DNA of 64,000 nucleotides from SIG565 sp045650565 (GCA_045650565.1 JAZRRG010000048.1:1-64000), one strand, 5' to 3'; positions 51,179-61,157 are shown, numbered from the stretch's first letter. The notes: a model not told the origin generated them from the letters alone. Translations and numbers: made by a program.

Positions 51179-53182
51179 TCACCCCTTTAAAAATTTTAGT
51201 ATCTTTGATTGCGACAGGTCTGCTTTTGCGCCTTCTATGTTGCGGTAGCTTTGTATTCCGCCAACATCATTTTTCTCACTTAATTTTAGTTCCTCCAAAA
51301 CATCAAGGGACACCATTGTTTTAAAAAATCCAAGCGTTACTGCAAATTTTTGCCGTAAGCTCTCGAGCGATATATTCTCTCTAACCGCCCTATACACCTG
51401 CGCCACCTCTTCTCGAGACGGTGCGTGATAGTCACATTTCTCTGCCCGTTTGTAGTTTTCGTACATACTTACGCTTTCAAAGAATTTATCCTCATCAATA
51501 CCTGATACTCGCCAATTTTTTATAAGTAACGAAAGATTTCTTCTACCACCAAACTCGTTGACATCTATCGTTACAGCTATATCTATTATATCGCCTACCG
51601 AAAACGGTACTGCACGGGTTGGCACATTAAAGGCAAGTGCTTCAAGGCGGTTTTCATCCTTGGATAGCAACAGTTTTACATGCTTATCTCCACTGAGTGA
51701 AGTTATGCGTTCCAGCTTTAAGCCACACAGGGCAAATATCGGTGTCGGATTCCCCGCACCAAATGGCTCTAACATTTTTACCGAATCGGCAAGGTCGACA
51801 GACAGTCCCTTCGGATTTAATTTACACTCTATTTTAAGCTTTGGATGTACTGCTTGACCAAGTGCGGCAAATTCATTAAGTGCGGTTCTCAAGCCATCAA
51901 CATTTTCGGGCAGCAAGGATACTCCTGCCGCTAATGCGTGTCCACCAAACTTTTCAAGCAGCTCTTTTGCAGAATTTATGGCATCATAGAGCGAAAAGCC
52001 CTCTAAGCTTCTACCCGAGCCGGTAACCAACCCGTTCTCATCATTAGATAAAACGAGCGCAGGTTTTCCAAATTTTTCCGCAATTCTCGATGCTACAATT
52101 CCCATAACACCCTTGTGCCAATTTTTACCCTTTACAACAATAACACGGTCATATTCATAACCGTTCTCATTGATAATTTTAAGCGCTTGGGCTGTAATTT
52201 GTTGCTCGGTCTTTTGGCGTTCGGCATTGTATTTTTCTAATTTTTCGGCAATCGTACACGCCTTTAAATAATCTGTTTCCAGTAATAACTCAAGTGCTAT
52301 ATTGGCATTATCCATTCTTCCCGCAGCGTTGATTCTCGGTGATATGCCAAATGCCACTCTTGCGGCGGTGAGTGTGCCGAGTCCTATACCCGCCGAATTA
52401 AGCAACGCCACTATGCCCTGCTTGGATGATTTATTAAGATAGAAAAGTCCCTGTTTTACGATGTCCCGATTTTCGTGCACAAGCGGCATTACATCGGCAA
52501 TAAGTCCAATAGTAACCAAATCTGAATAAAGTGGTGCTAATTGCTCGGGCTCCTTATCAAGCAGAGCACAGGCGAGTTTAAACGCAACGAACACACCGCT
52601 TATATCTTTAAATTCCACATTACTGTCGGCTCTATGCGGGTCTACCACCGCCGCAGCGTTTGGAAGGCGCTCGGGAGGTAAATGGTGGTCGGTAACTATG
52701 GTGATTATCCCAAGCTCGTTTGCGTAATCTATTTCATCTATACAGCTAATACCGTTATCCACCGTGATTATCATACCAACGCCCTCGGCATAAAGCTTAT
52801 TTATTGCCGCTTTGCTCATACCATAACCCTCGGTGAAACGGTCGGGAATATAATAAATCACCCTTGCCCCCATATTACGAAGGCAATCATAAAGCAATGC
52901 GGTAGCCGTTACGCCATCACAGTCGTAATCACCAAAAACACAAATAAGCAGGTCATCACTTATGGCTTTTCTGATAGTGTTGACCGCAATTTCCATATCA
53001 GGTAGCTCGTATGGAGAAGAATAAATCGGTTCGGTTGATAGAAAATCATCCAAATCGGTAGGGTCGGTATAACCCCTGCCCGCCAATATTAGAGCAACAA
53101 AAGGGTCTATATCGCATTCTTCAGCTATTCTATTTGCGGTTGCTTTATCTATCTTGGATATTTCCCACTTTTTGTAAGCCAC
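51179..53182 (-). CDS. recJ: Single-stranded-DNA exonuclease RecJ
   Basis: The 667-residue 5'-3' ssDNA exonuclease used in recombination and mismatch repair. DHH motifs are in order: FGDYDCDGVTATALL, VDNGIS, TDHHLPPERLP, and later NAAGRMDNA and the DHHA1 GGHALAAG. An OB fold follows (~residue 470-570) and a ~90-residue C-terminal extension typical of Firmicutes. It precedes relA by 4 bases. Confidence 0.97.
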   Translation of the reverse strand: MAYKKWEISKIDKATANRIAEECDIDPFVALILAGRGYTDPTDLDDFLSTEPIYSSPYELPDMEIAVNTIRKAISDDLLICVFGDYDCDGVTATALLYDCLRNMGARVIYYIPDRFTEGYGMSKAAINKLYAEGVGMIITVDNGISCIDEIDYANELGIITIVTDHHLPPERLPNAAAVVDPHRADSNVEFKDISGVFVAFKLACALLDKEPEQLAPLYSDLVTIGLIADVMPLVHENRDIVKQGLFYLNKSSKQGIVALLNSAGIGLGTLTAARVAFGISPRINAAGRMDNANIALELLLETDYLKACTIAEKLEKYNAERQKTEQQITAQALKIINENGYEYDRVIVVKGKNWHKGVMGIVASRIAEKFGKPALVLSNDENGLVTGSGRSLEGFSLYDAINSAKELLEKFGGHALAAGVSLLPENVDGLRTALNEFAALGQAVHPKLKIECKLNPKGLSVDLADSVKMLEPFGAGNPTPIFALCGLKLERITSLSGDKHVKLLLSKDENRLEALAFNVPTRAVPFSVGDIIDIAVTIDVNEFGGRRNLSLLIKNWRVSGIDEDKFFESVSMYENYKRAEKCDYHAPSREEVAQVYRAVRENISLESLRQKFAVTLGFFKTMVSLDVLEELKLSEKNDVGGIQSYRNIEGAKADLSQSKILKFLKG

Positions 53183-53281
53183 AGTTCTTCTCCCCGGTAA
53201 ATATAATTATTCTATTATATTCTAACATCACATCCACTTTTTTGCAATAAAAATTATATATATTATCTGATTCGGCGGTAA

Positions 53282-53310
53282 TTGACAAAAATGAGTTGTT
53301 TTGATACAAT
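53282..53310 (+). promoter_or_regulatory. Promoter of the LTA-synthase-like gene
   Basis: TTGACA (53282-53287) and TACAAT (53305-53310), 17-base spacer, 38 bases before the GTG start. Confidence 0.8.
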
Positions 53311-53348
53311 TTATTAAGTAGTAAATATGAATTTATGGGGCGAAACAA

Positions 53349-54872
53349 GTGAAAAAAACTTTTAAAAAAATCAATATTAAAACAACACATGGGCTAATTT
53401 TTGCTTCCATTATCTTGTTTATCGGTGTTCTGGCAATTTTTTCGGCAATATGGTTCCGAATTGTATATGGTAAGATGGGGTTCGATTCGATACTCTTCAC
53501 CCTGTTTTCAAACGGAGACGGCGTGGAATCAGGCATCTTATTAGACTATCTTTTAAGGGCGTTCTTGCCCACCGTTTTACTGTTTTCCCTCCTTTGCTTT
53601 TTACTGTTTTGGAAGCCAAAAAAAGAGTTGTTTGTAAAATTAAAAAAGCGCACTGTAAAGCTTTATCCATTTTCTTACAAGGCATCTCGCATACTTTGCT
53701 ATGTTTTAAGCGTATTGCTTATAGTAAGCGGTACCTTTATTTCGCAGTTATCACGAAAAATCGGTTCTGCCGTTCAAAAAACCACATTTTATGAAACATA
53801 CTATGTTTCTCCAAATGAAACCGAAATAACATTCCCCGAGCAAAAAAGCAACCTTATTTACATTATTTTGGAATCTATGGAAACTACATATTTTAGCCGT
53901 GAGCAAGGCGGTATACTCGAACACGAAATTGCAAATGAGCTTTGGAGTTTAAGTAAAGAAAATATTAACTTTTCACACACCTCGGATGTTGGCGGATATA
54001 TGTATCTAAACGGCACTAACTGGACTGCGGCGAGTATGGTTGCACAGTCAACAGGGTTGCCTCTTAAAATCGGCACCTATACAAACGAAGATTTTTCGAA
54101 AGGCAATTTTTTGCCAAATGCCACAAGTATTACCGACATATTAAAGGAAAACGGCTATTACCAAACCTTGATGGTCGGCTCAAACTCGGCTTATGGTAAC
54201 CGAAGTGATTTTTATAAAACTCACGGGATAGATAAAATTTATGATATTCACACAGCGTATAAGGACGGCATTGTGCCCGACGGCTACTTTGTTTGGTGGG
54301 GTATGGAGGATAAATACCTATATCAATATGCAAAGCAAGAGCTGACCGAAATCTCAAAGAAAAATCAGCCCTTCGCATTTACAATGCTTACTGTTGACAC
54401 ACATTTTGCAAACGGCTATGTGTGTGATTTGTGTGGGAACGAGTTTGATGAGCAATACGAAAATGTAATATCGTGTGCAAGTCGCCAATTAAACGACTTT
54501 GTTAATTGGATAAAGGCACAGCCCTTTTATGAAGATACAACAATAATTATTGTTGGCGACCACGCAACCATGGATAACGAATATATGACTCGGGTTGGTG
54601 CTAAAAGCACAGACCACCGTATGTATAACTGTATTATAAATTCCAAAACGCAAACTGAATTTTCCAAAAACCGAAAATTCACCGTGCTTGATATGTTCCC
54701 AACAACCCTTGCCGCTATGGGCTGTACCATTGAAGGTGAACGTTTGGGACTAGGCACTAATTTGTTCTCGGGTAAAAAGACATTAATCGAAGAGCTTACC
54801 CATACCTATGTTGAGACCGAAACAAGCAAAGAATCCGATTTCTATTACCAAACCTTTTACAACCCAAAATAG
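53349..54872 (+). CDS. LTA synthase family sulfatase-fold transferase
   Basis: The 507-residue protein starts at GTG behind GGGGCG. Three membrane helices are seen in the first ~140 residues (fewer than the five of S. aureus LtaS), then the extracellular sulfatase-like domain: the metal site in LIYIILESMETTYFS, the catalytic Thr region GTNWTAASMVAQSTG, and VGDHATMD with Asp/His for Mn. It would move glycerol phosphate from phosphatidylglycerol to an acceptor (LTA or a membrane oligosaccharide). Divergent from recJ. The acceptor cannot be told. Confidence 0.9.
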   Translation: MKKTFKKINIKTTHGLIFASIILFIGVLAIFSAIWFRIVYGKMGFDSILFTLFSNGDGVESGILLDYLLRAFLPTVLLFSLLCFLLFWKPKKELFVKLKKRTVKLYPFSYKASRILCYVLSVLLIVSGTFISQLSRKIGSAVQKTTFYETYYVSPNETEITFPEQKSNLIYIILESMETTYFSREQGGILEHEIANELWSLSKENINFSHTSDVGGYMYLNGTNWTAASMVAQSTGLPLKIGTYTNEDFSKGNFLPNATSITDILKENGYYQTLMVGSNSAYGNRSDFYKTHGIDKIYDIHTAYKDGIVPDGYFVWWGMEDKYLYQYAKQELTEISKKNQPFAFTMLTVDTHFANGYVCDLCGNEFDEQYENVISCASRQLNDFVNWIKAQPFYEDTTIIIVGDHATMDNEYMTRVGAKSTDHRMYNCIINSKTQTEFSKNRKFTVLDMFPTTLAAMGCTIEGERLGLGTNLFSGKKTLIEELTHTYVETETSKESDFYYQTFYNPK

Positions 54873-54874
54873 CC

Positions 54875-54903
54875 AAAGGGCCGAAGCAAAACTTCGGCTC
54901 TTT
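54875..54903. terminator. Terminator between the convergent LTA-like and PBP genes
   Basis: AAAGGGCCGAAG (54875-54886) pairs with CTTCGGCTCTTT (54892-54903) with one G-T pair, then TATTTT. It covers the PBP stop on minus. Confidence 0.8.
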
Positions 54904-56503
54904 ATTTTATGCTAAGTAACATTATTTCATCGGCTATTTTTTTGAAAATGGGCGCTCCCGCCGTGCCATTTGCCTTTTCATCCTCGATAATTACCGATAC
55001 CACATATTTGGGGTTATCGGCGGGAAAAAATCCACAGAACCAAGAGTTTTGTATTAGCTCCCCGTTTTTTTGCCAACCCGTCTCAGCGGTTGCCGTTTTA
55101 CCCGCCGCACTGCATCGCTCGGGCTTTGCCGCTTTGCCCGTTCCGTTCTCTACAACATTTATTAGGTATGTTTTTAAGATATCGGCGGTGCTTTGACTTA
55201 TGGCATATGTTGGGGTCACTGTTTTGCTCTCGTTTAATATGCCCTTGTTAACAGTCCCCTCAATCAGTGTTGGCATATGGTATACTCCGCCGTTTGCTAT
55301 TGCCTCATAAAGTGGGAGCATTGAAACGGGACTTAAAAGCAATTCTCCCTGCCCGATTGATAAATTGGCAAGGGCTGTATTGCTGCTTTTTAGCTTCTGT
55401 CGCTCAGTAATACCTCCTGCTGCGGTTTTTATGCCGCCTAAATCTATCTCCTTGCCAAAACCAAAAAGAGATGCCGTGTTATAAAGCTTATCGGCGCCGA
55501 GCACACCCGAAATATTATAAAAAAACACATTACAGGACTGGGTTAGTGCCTCACACAAGTTCATCCAGCCGTGTCCTGCTTTGTTATGGCAACTGAATTT
55601 ATGCTCATCTATTTCGGTACTTCCCGAGCAGTTTATAGAATAATTTTCCACATTGTTTTCAAGCAATGCCGCCGCAACACAGGGCTTAAAGGCGGAGCCG
55701 ACATTATATGCTAAGAGTGCTCTGTTAATGAGTGGAGAATTCTCAACATTTAAGTATTGGGCGACCTTTTCAATTTCAAAATCGGGGTTGCTTACCATAG
55801 CCCTTATTTTGCCGCTTCCAACCTCGCTTACTACTGCCGCCCCGCAGGAAACCGACCGCATTGCTCTCTCGGTTGCTTTTTGAATTTCGTTATCTATGGT
55901 TAGTGCTATGCCGCTTCTGTAAAGCGATGTATCTCCCAAAATTTCGGTTTGCACACCATCAAGCAGGTTGCCACTCGAATCCATTGCAAAAACCGCATCA
56001 ATAGTAGTTCCTGTATAAAGCAGCTCATCAAACGCCGACTCAATACCGCAAACTCCGTGATTTTCGGTATTTGTGTAGCCAATTAGCTGGGATGAATGAT
56101 AATCGCTAATTGACTTATTATATATTTTAACACACTCTATTGCCTCACAGTCTATCTCATCCTCAACCTCAACCGTTGCAGGTTTCCCGCTTTTCAGTAT
56201 CTCGAGCACACCGTTTAATCTATCATCCTCCGCCAAATATGCGCTAATAGCGGTTATTCCAAGTGGTGTGGGAGATACAACCGCTATTATTTTATAACTG
56301 CTATTGGTTATAGCATTTAGATTTCTATCAAAAATGCCGCCTCTTATATCACCTAATTTTATACGGTAGGTATTATTGTACTGCTGTGCCGCCAATTCAC
56401 TGTCGGTACTTATTTTATAAAGCCGTAAAACGCAGCCAAACATTAAAAAGGTTAAAATTATGAATGTAATCAGTATTCTTATATCAAATCCGTTTTTACG
56501 CAA
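54902..56503 (-). CDS. Penicillin-binding protein, class B transpeptidase
   Basis: The likely start is TTG 56503 (533 residues), a few bases after AAAGGGCGGTG; the frame stays open 11 codons more without a site. An N-terminal membrane helix (~residues 8-28) is followed by a dimerisation-like domain and the transpeptidase: SxxK in VGSAFKP, SxN as TQSCNVFF, and KTG as AGKTATAE. PBP2/SpoVD group; the PASTA repeats of SpoVD are absent. It may act in elongation or in sporulation. Its ribosome site lies in the hairpin that follows the upstream U32 gene. Confidence 0.9.
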   Translation of the reverse strand: MRKNGFDIRILITFIILTFLMFGCVLRLYKISTDSELAAQQYNNTYRIKLGDIRGGIFDRNLNAITNSSYKIIAVVSPTPLGITAISAYLAEDDRLNGVLEILKSGKPATVEVEDEIDCEAIECVKIYNKSISDYHSSQLIGYTNTENHGVCGIESAFDELLYTGTTIDAVFAMDSSGNLLDGVQTEILGDTSLYRSGIALTIDNEIQKATERAMRSVSCGAAVVSEVGSGKIRAMVSNPDFEIEKVAQYLNVENSPLINRALLAYNVGSAFKPCVAAALLENNVENYSINCSGSTEIDEHKFSCHNKAGHGWMNLCEALTQSCNVFFYNISGVLGADKLYNTASLFGFGKEIDLGGIKTAAGGITERQKLKSSNTALANLSIGQGELLLSPVSMLPLYEAIANGGVYHMPTLIEGTVNKGILNESKTVTPTYAISQSTADILKTYLINVVENGTGKAAKPERCSAAGKTATAETGWQKNGELIQNSWFCGFFPADNPKYVVSVIIEDEKANGTAGAPIFKKIADEIMLLSIK

Positions 56504-56506
56504 AAA

Positions 56507-56549
56507 AACACCGCCCTTTAAGTAAAGTATTACCAAAAAAGGCGGTGTT
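56507..56549 (-). terminator. Hairpin covering the ribosome site of the PBP gene
   Basis: On minus, AACACCGCC (56549-56541) pairs with GGCGGTGTT (56515-56507) across a 25-base loop, and seven Ts follow. It can act as terminator for the U32 operon. The 3' arm is also the ribosome site of the PBP, so when the stem forms the PBP would be shut off. The stem may thus be a switch between the two genes. Confidence 0.6.
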
Positions 56550-56554
56550 AATTA

Positions 56555-57790
56555 TTATATTTCTTTAATTCGGAGTAAGGAGCCGCTCTTAACAGCTCTG
56601 TCAAACGGTATTTGTACCTTCATCATTGGATGGGGAGCCACATCAATAGGTGTGCCCTTTTCATCAAATAAGCTGTCGGCTTTTACAATAAACGGGGTGC
56701 TACCCGCTTCAAGACAGTCAAACTCCTGACCTGTAAAAAACTTATTTTTTACGGTTGCGATTATTTTACCGTCTGTGTACGAGTCAACCACTGCGCCTAC
56801 ACTGTAATCTCTAACATACCCTGCATTCTCATAGGTTTGGGAATTTTTGGGGGTACCGAAATAAAAACCGGTGGAATAATTACGGTGACTGACCTTATTT
56901 AATTCCTCTTCAACCCATAAAGGCAGCGACCAAGTATCAGGGTTTGCCCTCAAGCTATCAAGCGCACCTCGGTACGCATTTGTTACAACAGATACATAGT
57001 AATGTGATTTTGCTCTGCCCTCTATTTTGATACTGTCAATTCCCGCTTCGCACATCTGCTTTAGATGCTGTGCCATACATAAATCGTTTGCATTTAGTAT
57101 GTAGGTACCCTTATCGGTCTCGGTAATATCAAAATACTGACCGGGGCGCTTCTCCTCCATAAGAGAGTAGCTCCAACGACAAGGTTGAGCACAATCGCCA
57201 CGGTTGGCGTCTCTGCCTGTCATATAACTTGAAAGCAAACACCGAGCCGAGAACGAAACACACATAGCACCGTGTGCAAATGCCTCAAGCTCTAAATCTT
57301 TAGGCGTTTTCTCACGAATTTCAGCAATTTCTTTGAGAGACAATTCACGAGCCAAAACAACTCGCTTTGCGCCCATATCGTAAAAAGCGTTGGCGGTAAT
57401 ATAGTTTACTATACCCGACTGCACCGATACGTGCAATTCACACCTCGGAGCATATTTTTTCACAAGACCGATAGTGCCTAAATCAGCGGCAATAATTGCA
57501 TCGGCACCAAGGTCATTTATAAGCTCTAAAAATGCGGGCAGACGTGGTATTTCATCATTATGCGGTAATGTATTACACGCTATGTGCACCTTAACACCAT
57601 GTGCGTGAGCATACTCTATTCCTGCCTTTAAATCCGCCTCGCCAAAATTCGTTGCGGCGGTACGCATACCAAACTCTTCACCCGCCAAATACACCGCATC
57701 GGCACCAAAATCAACAGCCGCCTTAAGCCGCACAATATCACCTGCGGGGCATAAAAGCTCGGGTAATTTATTATTAGTCCAAATACTCAT
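56555..57790 (-). CDS. U32 family peptidase / rRNA- or tRNA-hydroxylation type protein
   Basis: The 411-residue protein is a full U32 member: ELLCPAGDIVRLKAAVDFGADAVYLAG at the front, EAFAHGAMCVSFSARCLLSSYM and DCAQPCRW, whose Cys set marks the iron-sulfur or metal site, then IKIEGRAKSHYYVSVVTNAYR. Some members (RlhA, TrhP) hydroxylate RNA, others are called collagenases. Its start overlaps mltG by 17 bases, as is usual with the mltG-U32 order in Firmicutes. Which RNA it would modify is not seen. Confidence 0.9.
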   Translation of the reverse strand: MSIWTNNKLPELLCPAGDIVRLKAAVDFGADAVYLAGEEFGMRTAATNFGEADLKAGIEYAHAHGVKVHIACNTLPHNDEIPRLPAFLELINDLGADAIIAADLGTIGLVKKYAPRCELHVSVQSGIVNYITANAFYDMGAKRVVLARELSLKEIAEIREKTPKDLELEAFAHGAMCVSFSARCLLSSYMTGRDANRGDCAQPCRWSYSLMEEKRPGQYFDITETDKGTYILNANDLCMAQHLKQMCEAGIDSIKIEGRAKSHYYVSVVTNAYRGALDSLRANPDTWSLPLWVEEELNKVSHRNYSTGFYFGTPKNSQTYENAGYVRDYSVGAVVDSYTDGKIIATVKNKFFTGQEFDCLEAGSTPFIVKADSLFDEKGTPIDVAPHPMMKVQIPFDRAVKSGSLLRIKEI

Positions 57791-59021
57791 ATATCCAATT
57801 ATTTTCCCGTTTTAATTTACTTATTGTGGCTTCCTGTTCGCTACCTGTTTTGTGAAAATAGAATTTACCCGTAGCATCGGTTACAAAGTAATAATAGGGT
57901 GAATTCTCGGTAGGATAGATAGCCGCCTCAATTGCTGCCATACTCGGTGCGCAAAGCGGCCCGGGTGGCAACCCTTTTATTTTATAGGTGTCATATCGGC
58001 CATCATCATACTTAAAGGAACGACCGTAATAACAGGTTGGTGAAGAGCCAAGGGTTGGAAAAGCATTACTATCCAAACGATTATAGAAAACCGCCGCAAC
58101 ATTTTTAGCTTCGGCAGTATTTCCGCCCGACTCTAACTGTATAATGGATGCCATCGTGAGAATTTCATTTACGGTATAACCCTTATTCTCAATGGTTTTT
58201 AACATATCCTCGGTTATGCTGTTTTCCATTTTGTCAAGCATTTTTTGAACTGCCAAACGGGCGCATTCTGCCGAGTCATACGAATAAAAATTATAGGTAT
58301 CGGGAAACAAATAGCCCTCTAATGCATAGTAGGTTTTTTCGGGTGTTGCACCCTCAAACAGCTTTGATTCGGTGCCAATTTCAGTCAGTGCTGACAAAAA
58401 GTCCGCCCTAGTGCAAACCCCTGATTCCTCAAGAATTGTGGCAATGCCCTTTACCTTTACATCCTCGCCATTCACATTTTTAGTGTAATCGTTTATACCT
58501 ACACCCTCGGGTATAGTTACGGTTACGGTTTCGGCTTTAGCACCATTTGTCATAAGCAGCTCTGCTAAATCCACATAACCGATTTCATTATTAAAAACAT
58601 AAACACCGTATGAATATTTACCGCTGTTGCCTGTCAGTTTGGAATATATTAAAAACGCCGTTTTGTTGTTTATGGCGCCCGATTCCTTAAGAACGGTGGC
58701 GATTTGCCGTGTGGACATACCTTTTTCTATCTCCACAACAACCTCTTTGCCCCTGCCGGGGCCAATGCCTAAATATTCACCCGTGCCGATAATAAGCGTT
58801 GCGGCAATAAATACCGAAGCGAAAACAATAACAAATATCCATACTATAGACTTTATTAGTGCCTTTTTGCGCTTTTTTGAGTGGCGAGATTTTCGCTTTG
58901 CTTTGTTTTCCTTCTTAACTATCTCGACAATATCATCTTCTGTTTCATCAGGGAGGTTTAGTTTATCGTCCGAAAAGGAAAAGTCACTATCAAACTCATT
59001 ATTAAATTCCTTGTTTTCCAT
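57774..59021 (-). CDS. mltG: Endolytic murein transglycosylase MltG
   Basis: The 415-residue single-pass protein has a long charged head (1-~55, with a KRKSRHSKKRKK cluster), one helix (~56-80), a LysM-like region and the YceG domain with TMASIIQLESGG, where the conserved Glu is kept, and VFYNRLDSN. It cuts nascent glycan strands, and so sets their length. ATG 59021 with GGGGTGAGGG ahead. In one run with the DJ-1, tmk and thyX genes. Confidence 0.93.
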   Translation of the reverse strand: MENKEFNNEFDSDFSFSDDKLNLPDETEDDIVEIVKKENKAKRKSRHSKKRKKALIKSIVWIFVIVFASVFIAATLIIGTGEYLGIGPGRGKEVVVEIEKGMSTRQIATVLKESGAINNKTAFLIYSKLTGNSGKYSYGVYVFNNEIGYVDLAELLMTNGAKAETVTVTIPEGVGINDYTKNVNGEDVKVKGIATILEESGVCTRADFLSALTEIGTESKLFEGATPEKTYYALEGYLFPDTYNFYSYDSAECARLAVQKMLDKMENSITEDMLKTIENKGYTVNEILTMASIIQLESGGNTAEAKNVAAVFYNRLDSNAFPTLGSSPTCYYGRSFKYDDGRYDTYKIKGLPPGPLCAPSMAAIEAAIYPTENSPYYYFVTDATGKFYFHKTGSEQEATISKLKRENNWIYEYLD

Positions 59022-59032
59022 ACCCTCACCCC

Positions 59033-59572
59033 TTAATAGCATTTCATACCCGAATAAATTTTATCAGCAGTTTCGGTGTCCTTTAATATTTTTACAAGCT
59101 CCAAGCCAAAATCAATAGCCGCACCAGGACCGAAGGCGGTAACTATATTTTCATCGACACATACGGGTACATCCTTATAGTTAGCCCCCAACAGCTCGTC
59201 CTCAAAACCGGGATAACAGGTTGCATTTTTGTTTTTTAACATACCTAACCCACCCAGCACCGAGGGTGCTGCACAAATAGCCGCCAATATTTTATTATTT
59301 TGCGCCGAATACTTTATAATTTTTACTAATTCAGCACTGTTTTTAAGGTTTTTGGTGCCCGGCATACCACCGGGTAACACAACGGCGGTTATATCTTCTC
59401 TATTAACTTTTTCTATAGAGATATCCGCCTTTATAATGATACCGTGAGCGCCCGTTATATCGGTTGAGCCCACGCCAACCGTTTTGGTTTCAATGTCGCC
59501 ACGGCGTAATATATCCACAACACTTAATGCCTCGATTTCCTCAAAGCCATCGGCTAAAAACACATATACCAT
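59033..59572 (-). CDS. DJ-1/PfpI family protein
   Basis: The 179-residue flavodoxin-like protein has the nucleophile Cys in AICAAPSVLG, the Glu of FLADGFEEIEAL, VLPGGMPGTKNL, and TAFGPGAAIDFGL. DJ-1 proteins act as glyoxalase III or deglycase, or in stress; in YajL-like ones the role is debated. Gene 1 base after tmk. Confidence 0.92.
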   Translation of the reverse strand: MVYVFLADGFEEIEALSVVDILRRGDIETKTVGVGSTDITGAHGIIIKADISIEKVNREDITAVVLPGGMPGTKNLKNSAELVKIIKYSAQNNKILAAICAAPSVLGGLGMLKNKNATCYPGFEDELLGANYKDVPVCVDENIVTAFGPGAAIDFGLELVKILKDTETADKIYSGMKCY

Positions 59573-59573
59573 A

Positions 59574-60236
59574 TTAAAACAGTTCCTTTACTGCCGACAA
59601 AATGTCAGCCGAAATATCCTCAATGCTTCTGGCTTTACCATCGCTTGCGCAAGATATAATTTTCCAACCCGAAAAATCGGCGGTGAAAATTGCGGCATCT
59701 CTGCAATGATTAAGATACTCCACATCCTTTTCGTGAATATCCTTTTTGCCGCCATTCTCACTATACCGCTTGGTCATCAGCTTTTGAGAAACCTCTATGG
59801 GCATATCAAGGAATATTACCAAATCGGGCTTCGGAATTCCAATTTTGTTGTACTCAAAATCATAAAGCCATGATAAAAAGTCCGCCCATTTTTCTTTTGG
59901 CAGCTTTGATGCTTGATGCACAGCGTTTGAGGTTGTGTATCTACCCGCAACCACCGTGCCTCCGGCGCTATAATATTCGCCCCACCCTGTTTTGTAGGAG
60001 GCGTATCTGTCAACTGCGTAAAATGTGGATGCGGCATAAGCATTAACATCATCGGGCTTTTTTCCGAATTCGCCCGAAAGATACATTTTAACAAGTGCGC
60101 TCGAATCACTCTCATAATCGGGGAAGGAAACGGTCTTGCTGTCGATACCTACCGACCTTAAGCCCTTTGGCAAGAGTTCGAGCTGTGTGGACTTGCCGCT
60201 TCCGTCAAGCCCCTCTATAACAATTAGCTTACCCAT
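59574..60236 (-). CDS. tmk: Thymidylate kinase
   Basis: The 220-residue P-loop kinase phosphorylates dTMP. Walker A is EGLDGSGKSTQ (residues ~7-17); the DRYA-type motif shows as AVDRYAS and the DxP as FLDMPIEVSQKL. ATG 60236 has TAGGG 7 bases ahead and follows the thyX stop by 7 bases. It pairs with ThyX upstream, so dTMP made by ThyX goes on to dTDP. The lid region is longer than in E. coli Tmk. Confidence 0.9.
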   Translation of the reverse strand: MGKLIVIEGLDGSGKSTQLELLPKGLRSVGIDSKTVSFPDYESDSSALVKMYLSGEFGKKPDDVNAYAASTFYAVDRYASYKTGWGEYYSAGGTVVAGRYTTSNAVHQASKLPKEKWADFLSWLYDFEYNKIGIPKPDLVIFLDMPIEVSQKLMTKRYSENGGKKDIHEKDVEYLNHCRDAAIFTADFSGWKIISCASDGKARSIEDISADILSAVKELF

Positions 60237-60243
60237 TGTTACC

Positions 60244-61011
60244 CTACTTTCCAAAATTAGCGTAGTATTCTTTTATTTGCTTTGCCTTGCCGCAGGACAT
60301 TTTTCCTTCGGGGCAAGGTCCAACAAGGCACGGAGGACCCGCTTTTTTGAAAATTTCAGGCGCTACGCCTTTAACCAGTGCTAACATTTGATTCGCCACA
60401 TCCTGTATCTCCCACTGGGCACGGTTGCAGCAACGGTGGCGGAAGAAGTTCATCAAGCTCCTGCAGTTCATTGTCACTATCATTTTGGTTTCACACGCAT
60501 TCGGCAACACAAAACGAGCATCCTCAATCGCCTTTTTCTCAGCCAATCGCTCAGCCGTTTTTTCATCCTTGCCTTGCTTTAAAAACTCTTTTTTGTGTTT
60601 TTGCTTTAAAATCTCGGCGATTTTGTCGTATTTTCTTTGGTCCTCCGCCATCGCCTCTTTAAATATCTCCAATGCCTCGGGTACATCTGCGATTTCAGGC
60701 GGTGTTACATATTCAAAGCTCTTTTCCGCAACATAACGCTGACTTTGCACCGAAAAGGATGCTATTCTATGCCTTGTTATTTGTGCTAAAAGTGAGCGTG
60801 ACACTCCCTCAATACCAAATGTAAAGGATGCGTGTTCAATAGGACTCTCGTGTCCTATTTCTGACAGCATTTCAACAAAGGATGAAACCTTTTCATCGGT
60901 AAGTCCACTATGTACAGTATCAATTGATGATGCACTGTAGCACAATTTTGCAGCACATGCAATAGTCCTTTCAGGGTCTGGGGTATAAGCGAGTAATGTA
61001 ACCTTTGCCAT
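60244..61011 (-). CDS. thyX: FAD-dependent thymidylate synthase
   Basis: The 255-residue enzyme makes dTMP from dUMP with methylene-THF and reduced FAD. The ThyX motif RHRIASFSVQSQRY is seen near residue 79, with HASFTFGIEGVSR ahead and MNCRSLMNFFRHRCC later. Start ATG 61011 has AAGGAG 8 bases before it. A C-terminal segment (GPPCLVGPCPEGKMSCG) with Cys is typical of Clostridia ThyX. No thyA was seen. Confidence 0.96.
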   Translation of the reverse strand: MAKVTLLAYTPDPERTIACAAKLCYSASSIDTVHSGLTDEKVSSFVEMLSEIGHESPIEHASFTFGIEGVSRSLLAQITRHRIASFSVQSQRYVAEKSFEYVTPPEIADVPEALEIFKEAMAEDQRKYDKIAEILKQKHKKEFLKQGKDEKTAERLAEKKAIEDARFVLPNACETKMIVTMNCRSLMNFFRHRCCNRAQWEIQDVANQMLALVKGVAPEIFKKAGPPCLVGPCPEGKMSCGKAKQIKEYYANFGK

Positions 61012-61042
61012 TTTTCGCACTCCTTAATTTTATATTCATTTT

Positions 61043-61071
61043 ATTATAACAAATTATCTCCCCATTCGCAA
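61043..61071 (-). promoter_or_regulatory. Promoter of thyX-tmk
   Basis: On minus, TTGCGA (61071-61066) and TATAAT (61048-61043), spaced by 17 bases, ~30 bases before the thyX start. Confidence 0.75.
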
Positions 61072-61148
61072 TATATTTTTATTTTTTTAGGATAATTGAA
61101 AATTTATCTATTTTTTTTGCAAAAACCCTTTTTTTAAGACGAATTTTG

Positions 61149-61157
61149 TGGTATTAT
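61149..61157 (+). promoter_or_regulatory. Extended -10 promoter of prs
   Basis: TATTAT (61152-61157) has a TG extension at 61149. A real -35 is not seen (only Ts), so it may rely on the extension. The ATG at 61188 follows a GGGGGG site. Confidence 0.5.
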
